Positions 50,986 to 59,915 of a stretch of DNA of 64,000 nt are shown in pieces. How positions within the stretch are numbered: position 1 is the first letter of the stretch; every line of letters starts with the position of its first letter. The translations under genes and the position numbers were made by a program. The notes beneath the pieces are model-generated. The model made no database searches. It was not told where the DNA came from and saw only the letters and a program-made list of their open reading frames with translations. Source of the stretch: Rhodococcus sp. UNC23MFCrub1.1 (lineage in GTDB: Bacteria; Actinomycetota; Actinomycetes; Mycobacteriales; Mycobacteriaceae). Location of the stretch: assembly GCF_000686025.1 (NCBI RefSeq), contig NZ_JMLQ01000003.1, positions 186,001-250,000 on the forward strand, written 5' to 3'.

Positions 50986-51033
50986 GGTGTCAGGAGTCGA
51001 GTGCTGATGCTGTGGGACCGAGTGCCCCGGTCA

Positions 51034-51234
51034 TCACGCCATGGCGTCGGAATCCGCGTCCGCGACGATGGTGGCGTTCATCTCGAGGAGACGCGCTTCG
51101 TGCTCGTTGGCGTGGTGACGGCAGAACAGCAGTTCTCCGCCGGTGGGGAGGACGGCACGCACGCGCGCTCCCGCTCCGCAACGATCACACCTGTCGGCAG
51201 CGGTGAGGGTGGTGTCGGTCAACAATTCGGGCAT
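51034..51234 (-). CDS. DUF7455 zinc-finger-like small protein
   Basis: A 66-residue protein beginning MPELLTDTTLTAADRCDRCG. The CDRCG knuckle plus LLFCRHHANEH supplies Cys and His ligands for one zinc. The acidic tail ends DADSDAMA. The start at 51234 removes an unlikely Arg-rich extension. Actinobacteria carry this small family next to sigma factor or helicase genes; its function is unknown. Confidence 0.8.
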   Translation of the reverse strand: MPELLTDTTLTAADRCDRCGAGARVRAVLPTGGELLFCRHHANEHEARLLEMNATIVADADSDAMA

Positions 51235-51476
51235 GACTCCTCCGTACTGACCGTGACTACCACGGTCCTGGGGTCGGTCCGCCACGTCGGTTCGACGCGG
51301 TTCGTTCACTCTTACAGACGTATGGGGTTCGTGCGTTGTTCCCACGCGGATGGCCGTGTGTTGTCACAGACACGAAACATGCTGGTGAACCACGTCCCTC
51401 CCGAGCATCGTTCGCTGTCGGCAGAACGCACCCGCCCCTGTGCGCCCGTGTCGCGACCGGTGGATACGGTTCGACC

Positions 51477-52424
51477 ATGACGGATGTGGACGCGCGCGGC
51501 CTCGCGTCGGTGGGGCGTTCGTTCCCGCCGTGGTCGGTGCCGTTCGTCTTCGTGGTCGGAGCGCTCGCGCAGTATCTCGGTGCCGCCATCGGCGTCCATC
51601 TGTTCGACACCATCTCGCCGGCGGCCGTGGCGTGGCTGCGCGCGGCAGGCGCAGCGGCCGTTCTGCTGGCCTGGCGTCGTCCCTGGCGCACGCGATGGAC
51701 GGCCCGCACCATCGCGGTGGCCGGTGGGTTCGGTGTCGTCACGGTGGGAATGAACCTGGCGTTCTACGAGGCGATCGCCCGCATCCCGTTGGGCACCGCC
51801 GTGGCGATCGAGTTCCTCGGTCCTGTCCTCGTCGCCGCACTCGGATCGCGGCGCGCTCGGGACGTGCTCGCACTCGTCCTGGTGGTCGCGGGAGTCGCGC
51901 TGGTGGCCGGAGCGCGATTCGACGTGGGCCTGGTCGGGGTCGGTTTCGCACTCCTCGCCGCCGGACTGTGGGCCGGCTACGTGGTGCTCGGGAAGTCGGT
52001 CGCGACGGCGGGCGACGGGCTGGACTCCCTCGCCGTCGGCATGGCGGTGGCGTCGGTGATTCTCGCCCCGCTCGCGTTGACGCCCCAGGTCCTCGAGGAT
52101 CCGTCGGTGTTCACCGCGCCGTCCACGTGGCTGCTGGGTGTCGGGGTGGGTGTGTTGTCGAGCGTGATCCCCTACGCGCTCGACCAGGTGGTCCTGCGCA
52201 CGGTCGGACGGGCGCGGTTCGCGTTGTTGCTCGCGTTGCTGCCCACCACTGCGACGGTGGTCGGCGTCGTGGTGCTGAGGCAGGTGCCCTCGATCGCCGA
52301 ACTCGCGGGCATCCTGTGTGTGATCGTCGCCGTCGCGCTGGGCGGTGTGGAACGACGCGCACGACCGGCGCCGCCGGCCGACACGACGCGACTGCAGGAC
52401 CCGACACGAGAGGACGGCCGATGA
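51477..52424 (+). CDS. EamA-family (RhtA-like) exporter
   Basis: A 315-residue drug/metabolite transporter with two EamA repeats and about ten helices. ISPAAVAWLRAAGAAAVLLAWRR and AFYEAIARIPLGTAVAIEFLGPV fit the RhtA subgroup, which exports threonine, homoserine or related amino acids. A -10-like TACGGT (51465-51470) ends 6 nt before the ATG and no Shine-Dalgarno is visible, so the mRNA may be leaderless. It is coupled by a 4-base overlap (ATGA) to the DUF952 gene. The real substrate is not known. Confidence 0.85.
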   Translation: MTDVDARGLASVGRSFPPWSVPFVFVVGALAQYLGAAIGVHLFDTISPAAVAWLRAAGAAAVLLAWRRPWRTRWTARTIAVAGGFGVVTVGMNLAFYEAIARIPLGTAVAIEFLGPVLVAALGSRRARDVLALVLVVAGVALVAGARFDVGLVGVGFALLAAGLWAGYVVLGKSVATAGDGLDSLAVGMAVASVILAPLALTPQVLEDPSVFTAPSTWLLGVGVGVLSSVIPYALDQVVLRTVGRARFALLLALLPTTATVVGVVVLRQVPSIAELAGILCVIVAVALGGVERRARPAPPADTTRLQDPTREDGR

Positions 52425-52768
52425 CCGAGATCCTGGTGCACATGTGCCCGGCGGCGGACTGGGAGGCGAGTGTGGCCGCGGGGGAGGTGGCACCCGCGTC
52501 GCTCGCCGAGCAGGGGTTCGTCCATCTGTCGACGCCGCAGCAGGTTCATCTGCCAGCCAACCGGCTGTTCGCTGGGCGCCGGGACATCGTGCTGCTGTCG
52601 TTGGACCCCACTCGACTGAAGGACCGTCTGGAATGGGAGCCGGGAGTACCCGGCGATCCGAGTTCGATGCTGTTCCCACACCTCTACGGACCGGTCCCGC
52701 TCACCGCGGTGGTCGAGGTGCAGCCCTACCTGCCCGACGACGACGGGACGTTCGTCGCCGTCGGGTGA
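52421..52768 (+). CDS. DUF952 domain protein
   Basis: A 115-residue protein of the DUF952 family. Typical pieces are ILVHMCPAADWEASVAAGE, LAEQGFVHLSTPQQV, the central LLSLDPTRLKDRLEWEP and SSMLFPHLYGPVPLTAVVEV. The fold is related to glutathione S-transferase-like and ADP-ribosyltransferase-like proteins, but no activity is established. It is translationally coupled to the exporter and convergent with sigA, 12 bases away. Confidence 0.88.
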   Translation: MTEILVHMCPAADWEASVAAGEVAPASLAEQGFVHLSTPQQVHLPANRLFAGRRDIVLLSLDPTRLKDRLEWEPGVPGDPSSMLFPHLYGPVPLTAVVEVQPYLPDDDGTFVAVG

Positions 52769-52780
52769 GGTGCGGAACTG

Positions 52781-54157
52781 TCAGTCGAGGTAGTCGCGCA
52801 GCACCTGCGACCGGCTCGGGTGCCGCAGCTTCGACATGGTCTTCGACTCGATCTGTCGGATGCGCTCACGCGTGACCCCGTAGACCTGGCCGATCTCGTC
52901 GAGCGTGCGCGGCTGGCCGTCGGTGAGGCCGAAACGCAGTCGCACGACACCCGCCTCGCGCTCGGAGAGAGTCTCGAGAACCGACTGGAGCTGGTCCTGC
53001 AGGAGGGTGAACGACACCGCGTCGACTGCGACGACGGCCTCGGAGTCCTCGATGAAGTCGCCGAGCTGGCTGTCGCCCTCGTCGCCGATGGTCTGGTCGA
53101 GGGAGATCGGCTCGCGAGCGTACTGCTGGATCTCCAGCACCTTCTCGGGCGTGATGTCCATCTCCTTGGCGAGTTCCTCGGGAGTGGGCTCACGACCCAG
53201 GTCCTGCAGGAGCTCACGCTGGATGCGTCCGAGCTTGTTGATGACCTCGACCATGTGCACCGGGATACGAATGGTGCGGGCCTGGTCCGCCATGGCGCGG
53301 GTGATGGCCTGACGGATCCACCACGTCGCGTACGTCGAGAACTTGTAGCCCTTGGTGTAGTCGAACTTCTCCACCGCGCGGATCAGACCGAGGTTGCCCT
53401 CCTGGATGAGGTCCAGGAACGCCATGCCGCGGCCCGTGTAGCGCTTGGCCAGTGACACCACGAGGCGCAGGTTGGCCTCGAGCAGGTGGTTCTTCGCCCG
53501 GTTGCCGTCGCGGCAGATCCAGGTCATGTCGCGGCGCTGGGCCACGGGGAGCTTCTCGCCCTTCTCGGCGGACTCGGCCATGAGCTGGACGGCGTAGAGA
53601 CCGGCCTCGATGCGCTTGGCGAGCTCGACCTCCTCTTCGGCGTTGAGGAGGGCGACCTTGCCGATCTGCTTGAGGTAGGCGCGGACGGAGTCGGCGGAGG
53701 CGGTGAGTTCGGCGTCCTTGCGGGCCTGTCGCAGCGCCTCGGACTCCTCCTCGTCCCACACGAAGTCGCCCGACGCCTTGTCCTCCGGCGTGGGTTCGGT
53801 GGTCGCGTCGTCCTCGACCTCGTCGCCGACGGCGACGACCTCGACGACGTCCGACTCGGCTGCGAGCTCGCCCTCGGGAACGTCGATGTCCTCGATGTCC
53901 GCGGTGGGCTCGTCGGCGTCGTCGCCGGTCGCAGGAGACGTCGCCTTCTTCGCTGCGGTCTTCTTCGATGCGGCCTTGCGCGGCGCGGCCTTCTTGGCTG
54001 CTGCCTTGCGCGGGGCCGCCTTCTTGGCCGGGGCCTTCGCGGGTGCGGTTCCGACGGCGCCGGGTGCGGTGCCGTCGGCCGACGCGGTGTCGACGGCCGG
54101 AGTGCTGTCGACTGCCGGCGCGGTGTCCGCGGTCTGACGAATATCGATGGCTGCCAC
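52781..54157 (-). CDS. sigA: Primary RNA polymerase sigma factor SigA
   Basis: Housekeeping sigma factor of 458 residues from the GTG at 54157 (AAAGGG upstream). Residues about 40-72 form a Lys/Ala/Pro repeat ([17 protein letters not shown] and similar) followed by an acidic stretch (about 78-130). Then come region 1.2 ([16 protein letters not shown]), region 2 ([38 protein letters not shown]), region 3 and region 4.2 ([20 protein letters not shown]). The Lys/Ala-rich N-terminus resembles histone H1-like tails seen in mycobacterial and rhodococcal SigA. It lies near ppgK, as in mycobacteria. Confidence 0.96.
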   Translation of the reverse strand: MAAIDIRQTADTAPAVDSTPAVDTASADGTAPGAVGTAPAKAPAKKAAPRKAAAKKAAPRKAASKKTAAKKATSPATGDDADEPTADIEDIDVPEGELAAESDVVEVVAVGDEVEDDATTEPTPEDKASGDFVWDEEESEALRQARKDAELTASADSVRAYLKQIGKVALLNAEEEVELAKRIEAGLYAVQLMAESAEKGEKLPVAQRRDMTWICRDGNRAKNHLLEANLRLVVSLAKRYTGRGMAFLDLIQEGNLGLIRAVEKFDYTKGYKFSTYATWWIRQAITRAMADQARTIRIPVHMVEVINKLGRIQRELLQDLGREPTPEELAKEMDITPEKVLEIQQYAREPISLDQTIGDEGDSQLGDFIEDSEAVVAVDAVSFTLLQDQLQSVLETLSEREAGVVRLRFGLTDGQPRTLDEIGQVYGVTRERIRQIESKTMSKLRHPSRSQVLRDYLD

Positions 54158-54255
54158 GTACGCCCTTTCGTGACGGTGTCGTGCGGCGTCACGCCAGAGT
54201 GATGATCCGGCGGAGAGGTCTGTGGATTTCCCGGCGTGAAACCGGGGCGTGGACC

Positions 54256-54261
54256 ATTGTA
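54256..54261 (-). promoter_or_regulatory. -10 element upstream of sigA
   Basis: TACAAT on the minus strand, about 100 nt upstream of the sigA GTG. It is a good -10, but no -35 at proper spacing is clear. The rest of the 247-base ppgK-sigA gap shows no gene. Confidence 0.5.
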
Positions 54262-54404
54262 ACGACCGCCGCGAGTGCACAGCACCAACGCGCGGGAGGA
54301 CGCCGAGGTTCCCGGCTCACCGGCAGTGGGGTGTGAGTCACATCGCGCAGCGGCGAGCCGACGCGGCGCAGGTCAGAGGGGCGCGTGGTCGCCCTCGACG
54401 AGAA

Positions 54405-55217
54405 TCAGGGCGCCACACCGGACTGTGCGGCGAGGGCCGCGCCGACGATTCCGGCGGCGTTGCGCAGCGTCGCGGGCTGCACCGGGGTGCGGTTGGTGAG
54501 CAGGGGGATCCACTTCTCGGCTTTGCGGCTGATGCCGCCGCCGGCGATGAAGAGGTCCGGCCAGAACAGATCCTCGATGCGCTCGAGCACGCGCGAGACC
54601 TCTTTGGCCCACGCCTTGTACGACAGTCCGTTGTCGTCCTTGACCGACGACGCGGCGCGGTGCTCGGCCTCCTTGCCGTCCACCTCCATGTGCCCGAGCT
54701 CCGTGTTGGGCAGGAGGACACCGTTCTGCAGGATCGCGGATCCGATGCCGGTGCCGAAGGTCAGCAGGATGACCACACCCTTGGAGTCCTTGCCGCCGCC
54801 GAACTTGTCCTCCGCGATACCCGCGGCGTCGGCGTCGTTGAGCACGGTCACCGAACGACCCCCGAGATGGTCGCGGAACAGCGCGCCGGCGTCGGTCCCG
54901 ATCCAGCCCTTGTCGACGTTCGCGGCGGTTCGCGCCACGCCACCGGTGACGACGCAGGGGAGGGTGATGCCCACGTCCCCGGTCCACTCGAAGTGGTCGA
55001 CGATGGCCGCGACCGTCTCGGCCACGGCCGTGGGAGTCGACGGTTGCGGGGTCTCGATCTTGTAGCGCTCGCCGATCAGTTCGCCGGTGGCGAGATCGAC
55101 CACGCCACCCTTGACGCCACTGCCACCGACGTCGACACCGAAGCCTCGGCCCTCGGGGTGCGAGCCCGTCTTCCCGGCGATGGAGACCGGGCCGGGTTCG
55201 GTGTGGTCGTTCGTCAT
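54405..55217 (-). CDS. ppgK: Polyphosphate glucokinase
   Basis: Phosphorylates glucose with polyphosphate or ATP. The 270-residue ROK-family protein has the phosphate-1 motif GVDVGGSGVKGGVVD, the catalytic VLNDADAAG, the ROK/adenosine segment LLTFGTGIGSAILQNG and NTELGHMEVDGKEAE. The start at 55217 begins MTNDHTEPG. With the PTS specific to fructose, glucose may enter by a permease and be trapped by this enzyme (inference). suhB is divergent, about 165 bases away. Confidence 0.94.
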   Translation of the reverse strand: MTNDHTEPGPVSIAGKTGSHPEGRGFGVDVGGSGVKGGVVDLATGELIGERYKIETPQPSTPTAVAETVAAIVDHFEWTGDVGITLPCVVTGGVARTAANVDKGWIGTDAGALFRDHLGGRSVTVLNDADAAGIAEDKFGGGKDSKGVVILLTFGTGIGSAILQNGVLLPNTELGHMEVDGKEAEHRAASSVKDDNGLSYKAWAKEVSRVLERIEDLFWPDLFIAGGGISRKAEKWIPLLTNRTPVQPATLRNAAGIVGAALAAQSGVAP

Positions 55218-55381
55218 GACAGAACCTCCTGGTGGCGTACGCACGCGTCGGCGACCGGCGCGTTCGTGCGAGATCTGGTGCGCGCACGTCACCCTAGTTG
55301 CTGGCGGCGTTCCCGGTCGCGCGGCACCGCGGCGGGTGGCGCGCCGTACCGTTCCGCCGCCCGATGTGTTCGGATTACCGG

Positions 55382-56275
55382 GTGACTCCTCATGACGATC
55401 TGCCGCAGGACGACTCGACGAGCGCCCTCGACCCGGAGATGTTGCGCCGCATCGCCGTCGACGTCGCACGTGAGGCGGGACGCCACGTACGTCGGCGTCG
55501 GCCGGAGGTGTTCGGCGCGGGCGGTGCGGCGGTGGACGCCGTCCGGTCGAAGTCGACGCCCACCGATCCGGTGACGGTGGTCGACACCGAGACCGAACAC
55601 GTCATCCGGGACCTGTTGAGCCGGCTGCGTCCCGACGACGCGGTACTGGGCGAGGAGGGCGGCGGGGAGGACATCGCCCCGTCCGGTGTCCGATGGGTCC
55701 TCGATCCGATCGACGGCACCGTGAACTTCCTCTACGGCATCCCGGCCTACTCGGTCTCCGTGGCCGCGCAGATCGACGGTGCGTCGGTGGCGGGCGCCGT
55801 GGAGGACGTGGTGGGGGATCGCACGTACGCGGCGTCGCTCGGCGGCGGCGCGTGGTGCTCGGACGCGGGCGGAGACTGGGTGCGCCTGCGAGTCAACGAC
55901 ATCGACGACGTGGCACTCACGTTGGTGGCCACGGGATTCGGTTACGACGCGGCGCGCCGCCGCCGTCAGGGCGCGCTGATCGCGGCTCTGCTGCCCGAGG
56001 TGCGGGACGTTCGTCGCATCGGCTCGGCGGCATTGGATCTGTGCATGGTGGCGGCGGGGCGCGTCGACGCCCACTTCGAGCACGGGCTCAGCCCGTGGGA
56101 CTGGGCGGCGGGCGCTCTGGTCGCGGCGGAGGCGGGTGCGCGGGTGATCACTCCGTCGCCGCACTCCCGCAGCGACGACGGCGAGGTGACGATCGCCGTG
56201 GCGGAAGGTGTGGCAGACGGGTTCCTGTCCGTACTCGACCGTCTCGGTGGCGTCGCCGCCATCGCGAAGGCCTGA
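55382..56275 (+). CDS. suhB: Inositol monophosphatase family protein
   Basis: Mg-dependent phosphatase of 297 residues that releases inositol from inositol 1-phosphate, a step towards mycothiol and phosphatidylinositol. The metal motifs are GEEGGGEDIAPSG (Glu), LDPIDGTVNFLYGIP and SPWDWAAGALVAAEAGA. The GTG at 55382 is preferred by length; the ATG at 55364 would add 6 residues. The gene is divergent from ppgK and convergent with the Cei-like gene, 6 bases apart. Confidence 0.93.
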   Translation: MTPHDDLPQDDSTSALDPEMLRRIAVDVAREAGRHVRRRRPEVFGAGGAAVDAVRSKSTPTDPVTVVDTETEHVIRDLLSRLRPDDAVLGEEGGGEDIAPSGVRWVLDPIDGTVNFLYGIPAYSVSVAAQIDGASVAGAVEDVVGDRTYAASLGGGAWCSDAGGDWVRLRVNDIDDVALTLVATGFGYDAARRRRQGALIAALLPEVRDVRRIGSAALDLCMVAAGRVDAHFEHGLSPWDWAAGALVAAEAGARVITPSPHSRSDDGEVTIAVAEGVADGFLSVLDRLGGVAAIAKA

Positions 56276-56281
56276 CCCGCG

Positions 56282-56962
56282 TCAGCAGTTGACGCGGTGC
56301 GCGGCGGCGAGCAGATCGACGTCCAGGTTCGGTGCCGCGGCGCCCGGAGCCACGTCCGCGAGCGAGCGGATGACCTCCTCGCCGTCGGTGTTCGGTTCCA
56401 GCGCACGGAAGTTGGTGCCCAGCGCGAGATCCACGGTGTCGTCCTCGCGGGTGTCCTGAACGAACTCGGCGCACGGCGCGACCAGTGCGACGGTGCCAGC
56501 GGCGGCCACGCCGGCCGCGCCGAACCGGATCTGAGCTATGCACTGCATGTTCTGGTCGACGTAGACCGGGTCGTTGCCCACCTGCACGTCCGGTGCGCTG
56601 GCGAAGCCGAAATCGCTGAGATCGGCGGCGATCTCGGCGGCCTGGCCGCCCTGTCCGTTCGCGTTGAACACGCGCACGCGGGTGGCGGACAACGGGGCGG
56701 GCTGGGTGTCCGTGACCACCGAGGCGTCCACGACGCTGCCGGGCTCGGCGGCCGCGGGGGCGGCGGGATCGGAGGCCGGCTGGGGGGCGTTGCAGGCGAC
56801 GGCGTCCGTGCCGGTCTCGGTCGTGGTCAGGATGTTCACCCACACGGCCGCACCGGCGAGGGCGAGCACGACGAGCACCACGAGGATCGGGAAGGCCCGA
56901 CGCCGCGCGTACGGCCGCCCCTTGTCGTCGGTCGAGGAGCCGTGAGTGATGAGTGAGACCAC
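56282..56962 (-). CDS. cei: Cei-like envelope integrity protein (LytR C-terminal domain)
   Basis: A 226-residue single-pass membrane protein. A basic N-terminus (RPYARRRAFP) leads to a membrane helix (about residues 24-46), then an extracellular LytR_C domain with the family's VFNANGQGGQAAEIAADLSDFGF and two cysteines (QCIAQI, APCAEF). M. tuberculosis Cei (Rv2700) affects cell envelope integrity and virulence and sits at the same place next to suhB. The GTG at 56962 begins MVSLITHG and has an AAGGG site 11 nt upstream. Confidence 0.88.
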   Translation of the reverse strand: MVSLITHGSSTDDKGRPYARRRAFPILVVLVVLALAGAAVWVNILTTTETGTDAVACNAPQPASDPAAPAAAEPGSVVDASVVTDTQPAPLSATRVRVFNANGQGGQAAEIAADLSDFGFASAPDVQVGNDPVYVDQNMQCIAQIRFGAAGVAAAGTVALVAPCAEFVQDTREDDTVDLALGTNFRALEPNTDGEEVIRSLADVAPGAAAPNLDVDLLAAAHRVNC

Positions 56963-57590
56963 GGGAGCGTGCCCTTCTGCTGATACGTGTCGCGCTGTCG
57001 TGTCACGGGCGGTGACTCGCTCACTGTAGTGGGCCGCGCCGGCATGTGACGCGCGACGCACGGCGGGTGGGAACGTCTGCACGGTCGACGGCGTTGGGCG
57101 GGGTGAACAGGGGAGATGCGGTTCCTGCGGGAGCCGTTCGCGCCACGACACACCGCGCTGGGCAGGGTGTTTTCCACACCGGCTCGTCGTCGGCTATTGT
57201 CTGGCGGCCCGGCGGATCGAACTCACGGCCGGTCGGGCTCCTCGGGCCTGCACGCCCGCAGCAAGAGAATGTTTCCCGTCACGGGGATTCGGGCACAGTC
57301 GGCTCACCCGCACGCCGGCCGTCATCCGTCAGGACGACGGCTGCGAATAGGTGAGCGAGAAGGACGGAGATCCTCCCGGCGGAAGTCGGGAAGAAGTCCG
57401 ACCGGATCGATGTTCTGCCACGAACAGCAGACGAGGAACACGAACGACCTGCATCGGGATCCGAGGGTGTGAGTCCGACAGAGGACGAGTTCGTCGAACA
57501 AGAAGCGGTCGACGTCTTGAACATCCCCCATGAAGGCGATCGAAGGAGACCGGGCACACCCGGTCTCAGCAGGAAGGTAAGGGGAACAAC
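56963..57590 (+). promoter_or_regulatory. 628-base gene-free region; promoter and long leader of the DUF4193 gene
   Basis: No credible protein was found here in any frame. A possible promoter is TTTCCA (57171-57176), 18 nt, TATTGT (57195-57200). A transcript from there would have a leader of about 385 nt. In it I see hairpins at 57318-57341 (GCCGTC/GACGGC, with an inner GTCA loop), 57375-57392 (TCCCG/CGGGA) and a perfect 9-bp hairpin at 57546-57567. The last sits just ahead of the ribosome-binding site AGGAAGG. This looks like a structured leader. The first 200 bases are the cei upstream region. Confidence 0.55.
57546..57567 (+). promoter_or_regulatory. Hairpin directly upstream of the DUF4193 ribosome-binding site
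   Basis: GAGACCGGG, loop CACA, CCCGGTCTC: a perfect 9-bp stem that ends 23 nt before the ATG at 57591, with AGGAAGGTAAGGGG just after it. It leaves the ribosome-binding site open, so it may protect the mRNA 5' side or be part of a translational switch. Confidence 0.55.
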
Positions 57591-57893
57591 ATGGCCACCG
57601 ATTACGACGCACCACGCCGTACCGAGTCCGACGACGTGTCGGAGGACTCCCTCGAAGAACTGAAGGCACGCCGCAACGAGGCGCAGTCCGCCGTCGTCGA
57701 CATCGACGAGACGGACACCGCGGAGTCCTTCGAACTGCCGGGCGCAGACCTGTCCGGTGAGGAACTGTCCGTGCGTGTCGTGCCGAAGCAGGCCGACGAG
57801 TTCACGTGTTCGAGCTGCTTCCTGGTGCATCACCGCTCGCGGCTGTCGTCCGACAACGGCGGCGTTCTGGTCTGCCGCGACTGCGCGGCCTGA
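57591..57893 (+). CDS. DUF4193 protein
   Basis: A 100-residue actinobacterial protein (Rv2699c family, from memory). It starts MATDYDAPRRTESDDVSEDS, has a long acidic middle and ends in a zinc ribbon: EFTCSSCFLVHHRSRL and VLVCRDCAA, giving CxxC twice. The family is often essential and strongly expressed; its role is unknown. Transcription may come from a long leader (see 56963-57590). A strong hairpin (57919-57948) inside the opposing gene can end its mRNA. Confidence 0.92.
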   Translation: MATDYDAPRRTESDDVSEDSLEELKARRNEAQSAVVDIDETDTAESFELPGADLSGEELSVRVVPKQADEFTCSSCFLVHHRSRLSSDNGGVLVCRDCAA

Positions 57894-57908
57894 CCGAGGA
57901 GACCTCCG

Positions 57909-58454
57909 TCAGGAGGTCGGTGGCTGCGGAGTCAGAGCCGCAGCCACCGCATCCGGGTTCCGGGTGCTCACCAACCAGTACGGTGTCGGGTCGTTCTCGT
58001 CGTCGAGGACGACCAACACCATCGGCTTGACCCACGAACGATGCTGAACGAAGGCGGAGGGGTCGAGCTGGCGTCCGAGGGCGGCACTCTTCGCCGTCCC
58101 CGGCACCACCGCCACCCGATCGATCACCGATGCGGGGAGCCGAGCCTTGCCGGCGTGCAGCATGCGCTCGCCGTTCTGCTCCGTCACCTCGACGCGCATC
58201 CGGCCCAGGTACGTAACCACCCAGATCGCGAACGGCACCAGCACCACGTACGGCAGCCAGGCCATCACGCCGGGTGATCCCATGTGCACCTCGGCCGACA
58301 GGATCGCCGCGACGCCGATCGCGGCCACCCAGTACCAGACGGGTACGCGGAGCCGTTCGCTGTAGACGACCGTCTCACCCCCGCCGTCGTGTGCCGTCCC
58401 GGACGTCCGGGTGGCGTGATCTGCTGAGGTCTCTCTCGAAGCTGCGTCGGACAC
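57909..58454 (-). CDS. DUF3093 membrane protein
   Basis: A 181-residue protein of the DUF3093 family (Rv2698, from memory). Two membrane helices lie at about residues 38-55 and 63-84 ([36 protein letters not shown]). They are followed by a soluble C-terminal domain with [14 protein letters not shown] and [18 protein letters not shown]. The GTG at 58454 has GGAGG upstream. It is divergent from dut and convergent with the DUF4193 gene. Function unknown. Confidence 0.88.
   Translation of the reverse strand: MSDAASRETSADHATRTSGTAHDGGGETVVYSERLRVPVWYWVAAIGVAAILSAEVHMGSPGVMAWLPYVVLVPFAIWVVTYLGRMRVEVTEQNGERMLHAGKARLPASVIDRVAVVPGTAKSAALGRQLDPSAFVQHRSWVKPMVLVVLDDENDPTPYWLVSTRNPDAVAAALTPQPPTS
57919..57948 (+). 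terminator. Terminator hairpin inside the 3' end of the DUF3093 gene
   Basis: 11-bp perfect stem GGTGGCTGCGG / CCGCAGCCACC with an 8-nt loop, starting 26 bases after the DUF4193 stop. It lies in the last codons of the opposing DUF3093 gene. A smaller hairpin GACCTCC/GGAGGTC (57901-57918) precedes it. Confidence 0.6.
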
Positions 58455-58520
58455 CCCTCCAGAGTAGAGGGTCGGACGGGCGGGAGGTCGACGGTGCATC
58501 GGCGAGTAATCTCGACCGAT

Positions 58521-59063
58521 GTGAGCGATCTGACGGCCGAGACGGCGACACGCACGACCCGCGGAGACCAGGGATCGGCACAGGCCGTCGAGACGGTGGC
58601 CGTCAGACGACTCGATCCGGACATCCCGCTGCCCGTCCGTGCACACGCCGGTGACGCGGGTGTGGACCTGTGTTCTACCGTCGACGTCGTCATCGAACCC
58701 GGTGAGCGTGCCATGGTCGGTACGGGCATCGCCGTGGCGCTGCCGGTCGGCACCGTCGGCCTGATCCACCCACGGTCCGGCCTCGCCGCGCGAGCGGGAT
58801 TGTCGGTGGTCAACACGCCGGGAACGGTCGATGCCGGTTATCGCGGCGAGATCAGGGTCTGCCTCATCAACCACGATCCACGCACCCCCATCGAACTGCG
58901 GCGCGGGGACCGCATCGCCCAGCTGCTGGTGCAGCGGGTCGAACTGCCCGACTTCGTCGAGGTGGCCGAGCTGGACGACACCACCCGGGGTGTCGGCGGC
59001 TACGGCTCCAGCGGCGGACACGCGGTTCTCGATGCCGTCACCGCCAGCGAGAAGGAGAACTGA
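58521..59063 (+). CDS. dut: dUTPase
   Basis: Hydrolyses dUTP to dUMP, keeping uracil out of DNA. The 180-residue protein has all five dUTPase motifs, among them [46 protein letters not shown] and the C-terminal [11 protein letters not shown]. It carries an N-terminal extension of about 25 residues relative to the mycobacterial enzyme. The GTG at 58521 lies 8 nt after a TAATCT -10, so the mRNA is probably leaderless; the upstream GTG at 58494 would lie before that -10. It is followed after 2 bases by the DUF3710 gene. Confidence 0.93.
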   Translation: MSDLTAETATRTTRGDQGSAQAVETVAVRRLDPDIPLPVRAHAGDAGVDLCSTVDVVIEPGERAMVGTGIAVALPVGTVGLIHPRSGLAARAGLSVVNTPGTVDAGYRGEIRVCLINHDPRTPIELRRGDRIAQLLVQRVELPDFVEVAELDDTTRGVGGYGSSGGHAVLDAVTASEKEN

Positions 59064-59065
59064 GC

Positions 59066-59893
59066 ATGTTCGGACGCAAGAAGAAGGGGCGCGACGACGT
59101 CGACGCCACCGATCTCGACTCCGCGCAGGACGTCGAGGTCGAGGAGGTGGACGAGGTCGACGAGGTGGACGGTACGGCGGACGACACCACCGGGCCGTGG
59201 TCGATCGACGACCTCGACGGCGACCGCGAGAGCATCGCGGAGGGACGGCTCGATCTGGGATCTGTGCTGCTGATGCTTCCGGCCGGCGGACAGCTGCAGG
59301 TCGAGATGACGCAGGCCGGCGCACCCCAGGCCGTCCACATCGTCACTCCGAACGGGCGCATCACCGTGGCGGCCTTCGCCGCTCCGAAGTCGCCCGGTCA
59401 GTGGCGTGACGTCGCCGCCGAGTTGGCCGACACGCTGCGCCGCGACAACGCGCGGGTGGCCACCGAGACAGGCCCGTGGGGCCGTGAGGTGGTGGGCTCC
59501 GCGGCCGGCGGGGATCTGCGTTTCATCGGCGTCGACGGGTACCGCTGGATGATCCGCGGCGTGGCGAGCGGACCGGCAGGCAGTGTCGAGGCCGGATCGC
59601 CGCTGGTCGAGCAGGCGCGTGCCGTCGTGGCGGCGACCGTGGTCGATCGCGGCTCGGATCCGCACCCGGTGCGGACGCCGTTGCCCATCAGTCTGCCGCC
59701 GGCACTCGCTCAGCAACTCGCGGCCGCGCAGCAACAGCAGATGGCGGCCGCACAGGCGCAGGCACAGGCGGCGGTGCAGCAGCAGGTGCCCCAGCAGCAG
59801 GTACCTCAGCAGCAGGCCCCCGACGTGGACGCCGCTGCCGAGGCGCAACGTCGGCGCGGGCCCTCCGGTTCGGCGATGCAGCAGCTCGACTGA
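59066..59893 (+). CDS. DUF3710 protein with Gln-rich tail
   Basis: A 275-residue actinobacterial protein of the DUF3710 family (Rv2696c, from memory). It begins MFGRKKKGRDD, has a strongly acidic low-complexity run (about residues 12-45), a globular domain with RLDLGSVLLMLPAGGQLQVE and GDLRFIGVDGYRWMIRGVA, and a C-terminal tail (about 215-255) made largely of Gln, Ala and Pro (repeated QQQVP units). The function is unknown. It is 2 bases after dut and probably in the same operon. Confidence 0.9.
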   Translation: MFGRKKKGRDDVDATDLDSAQDVEVEEVDEVDEVDGTADDTTGPWSIDDLDGDRESIAEGRLDLGSVLLMLPAGGQLQVEMTQAGAPQAVHIVTPNGRITVAAFAAPKSPGQWRDVAAELADTLRRDNARVATETGPWGREVVGSAAGGDLRFIGVDGYRWMIRGVASGPAGSVEAGSPLVEQARAVVAATVVDRGSDPHPVRTPLPISLPPALAQQLAAAQQQQMAAAQAQAQAAVQQQVPQQQVPQQQAPDVDAAAEAQRRRGPSGSAMQQLD

Positions 59894-59915
59894 GTTCTCG
59901 GCGAGAGCAGCTCGA

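Noticed and set aside
57279..57833. Minus-strand frame of 184 codons across the DUF4193 leader
   Set aside because: It overlaps the DUF4193 gene, has no family and no start signals; it is explained as chance.
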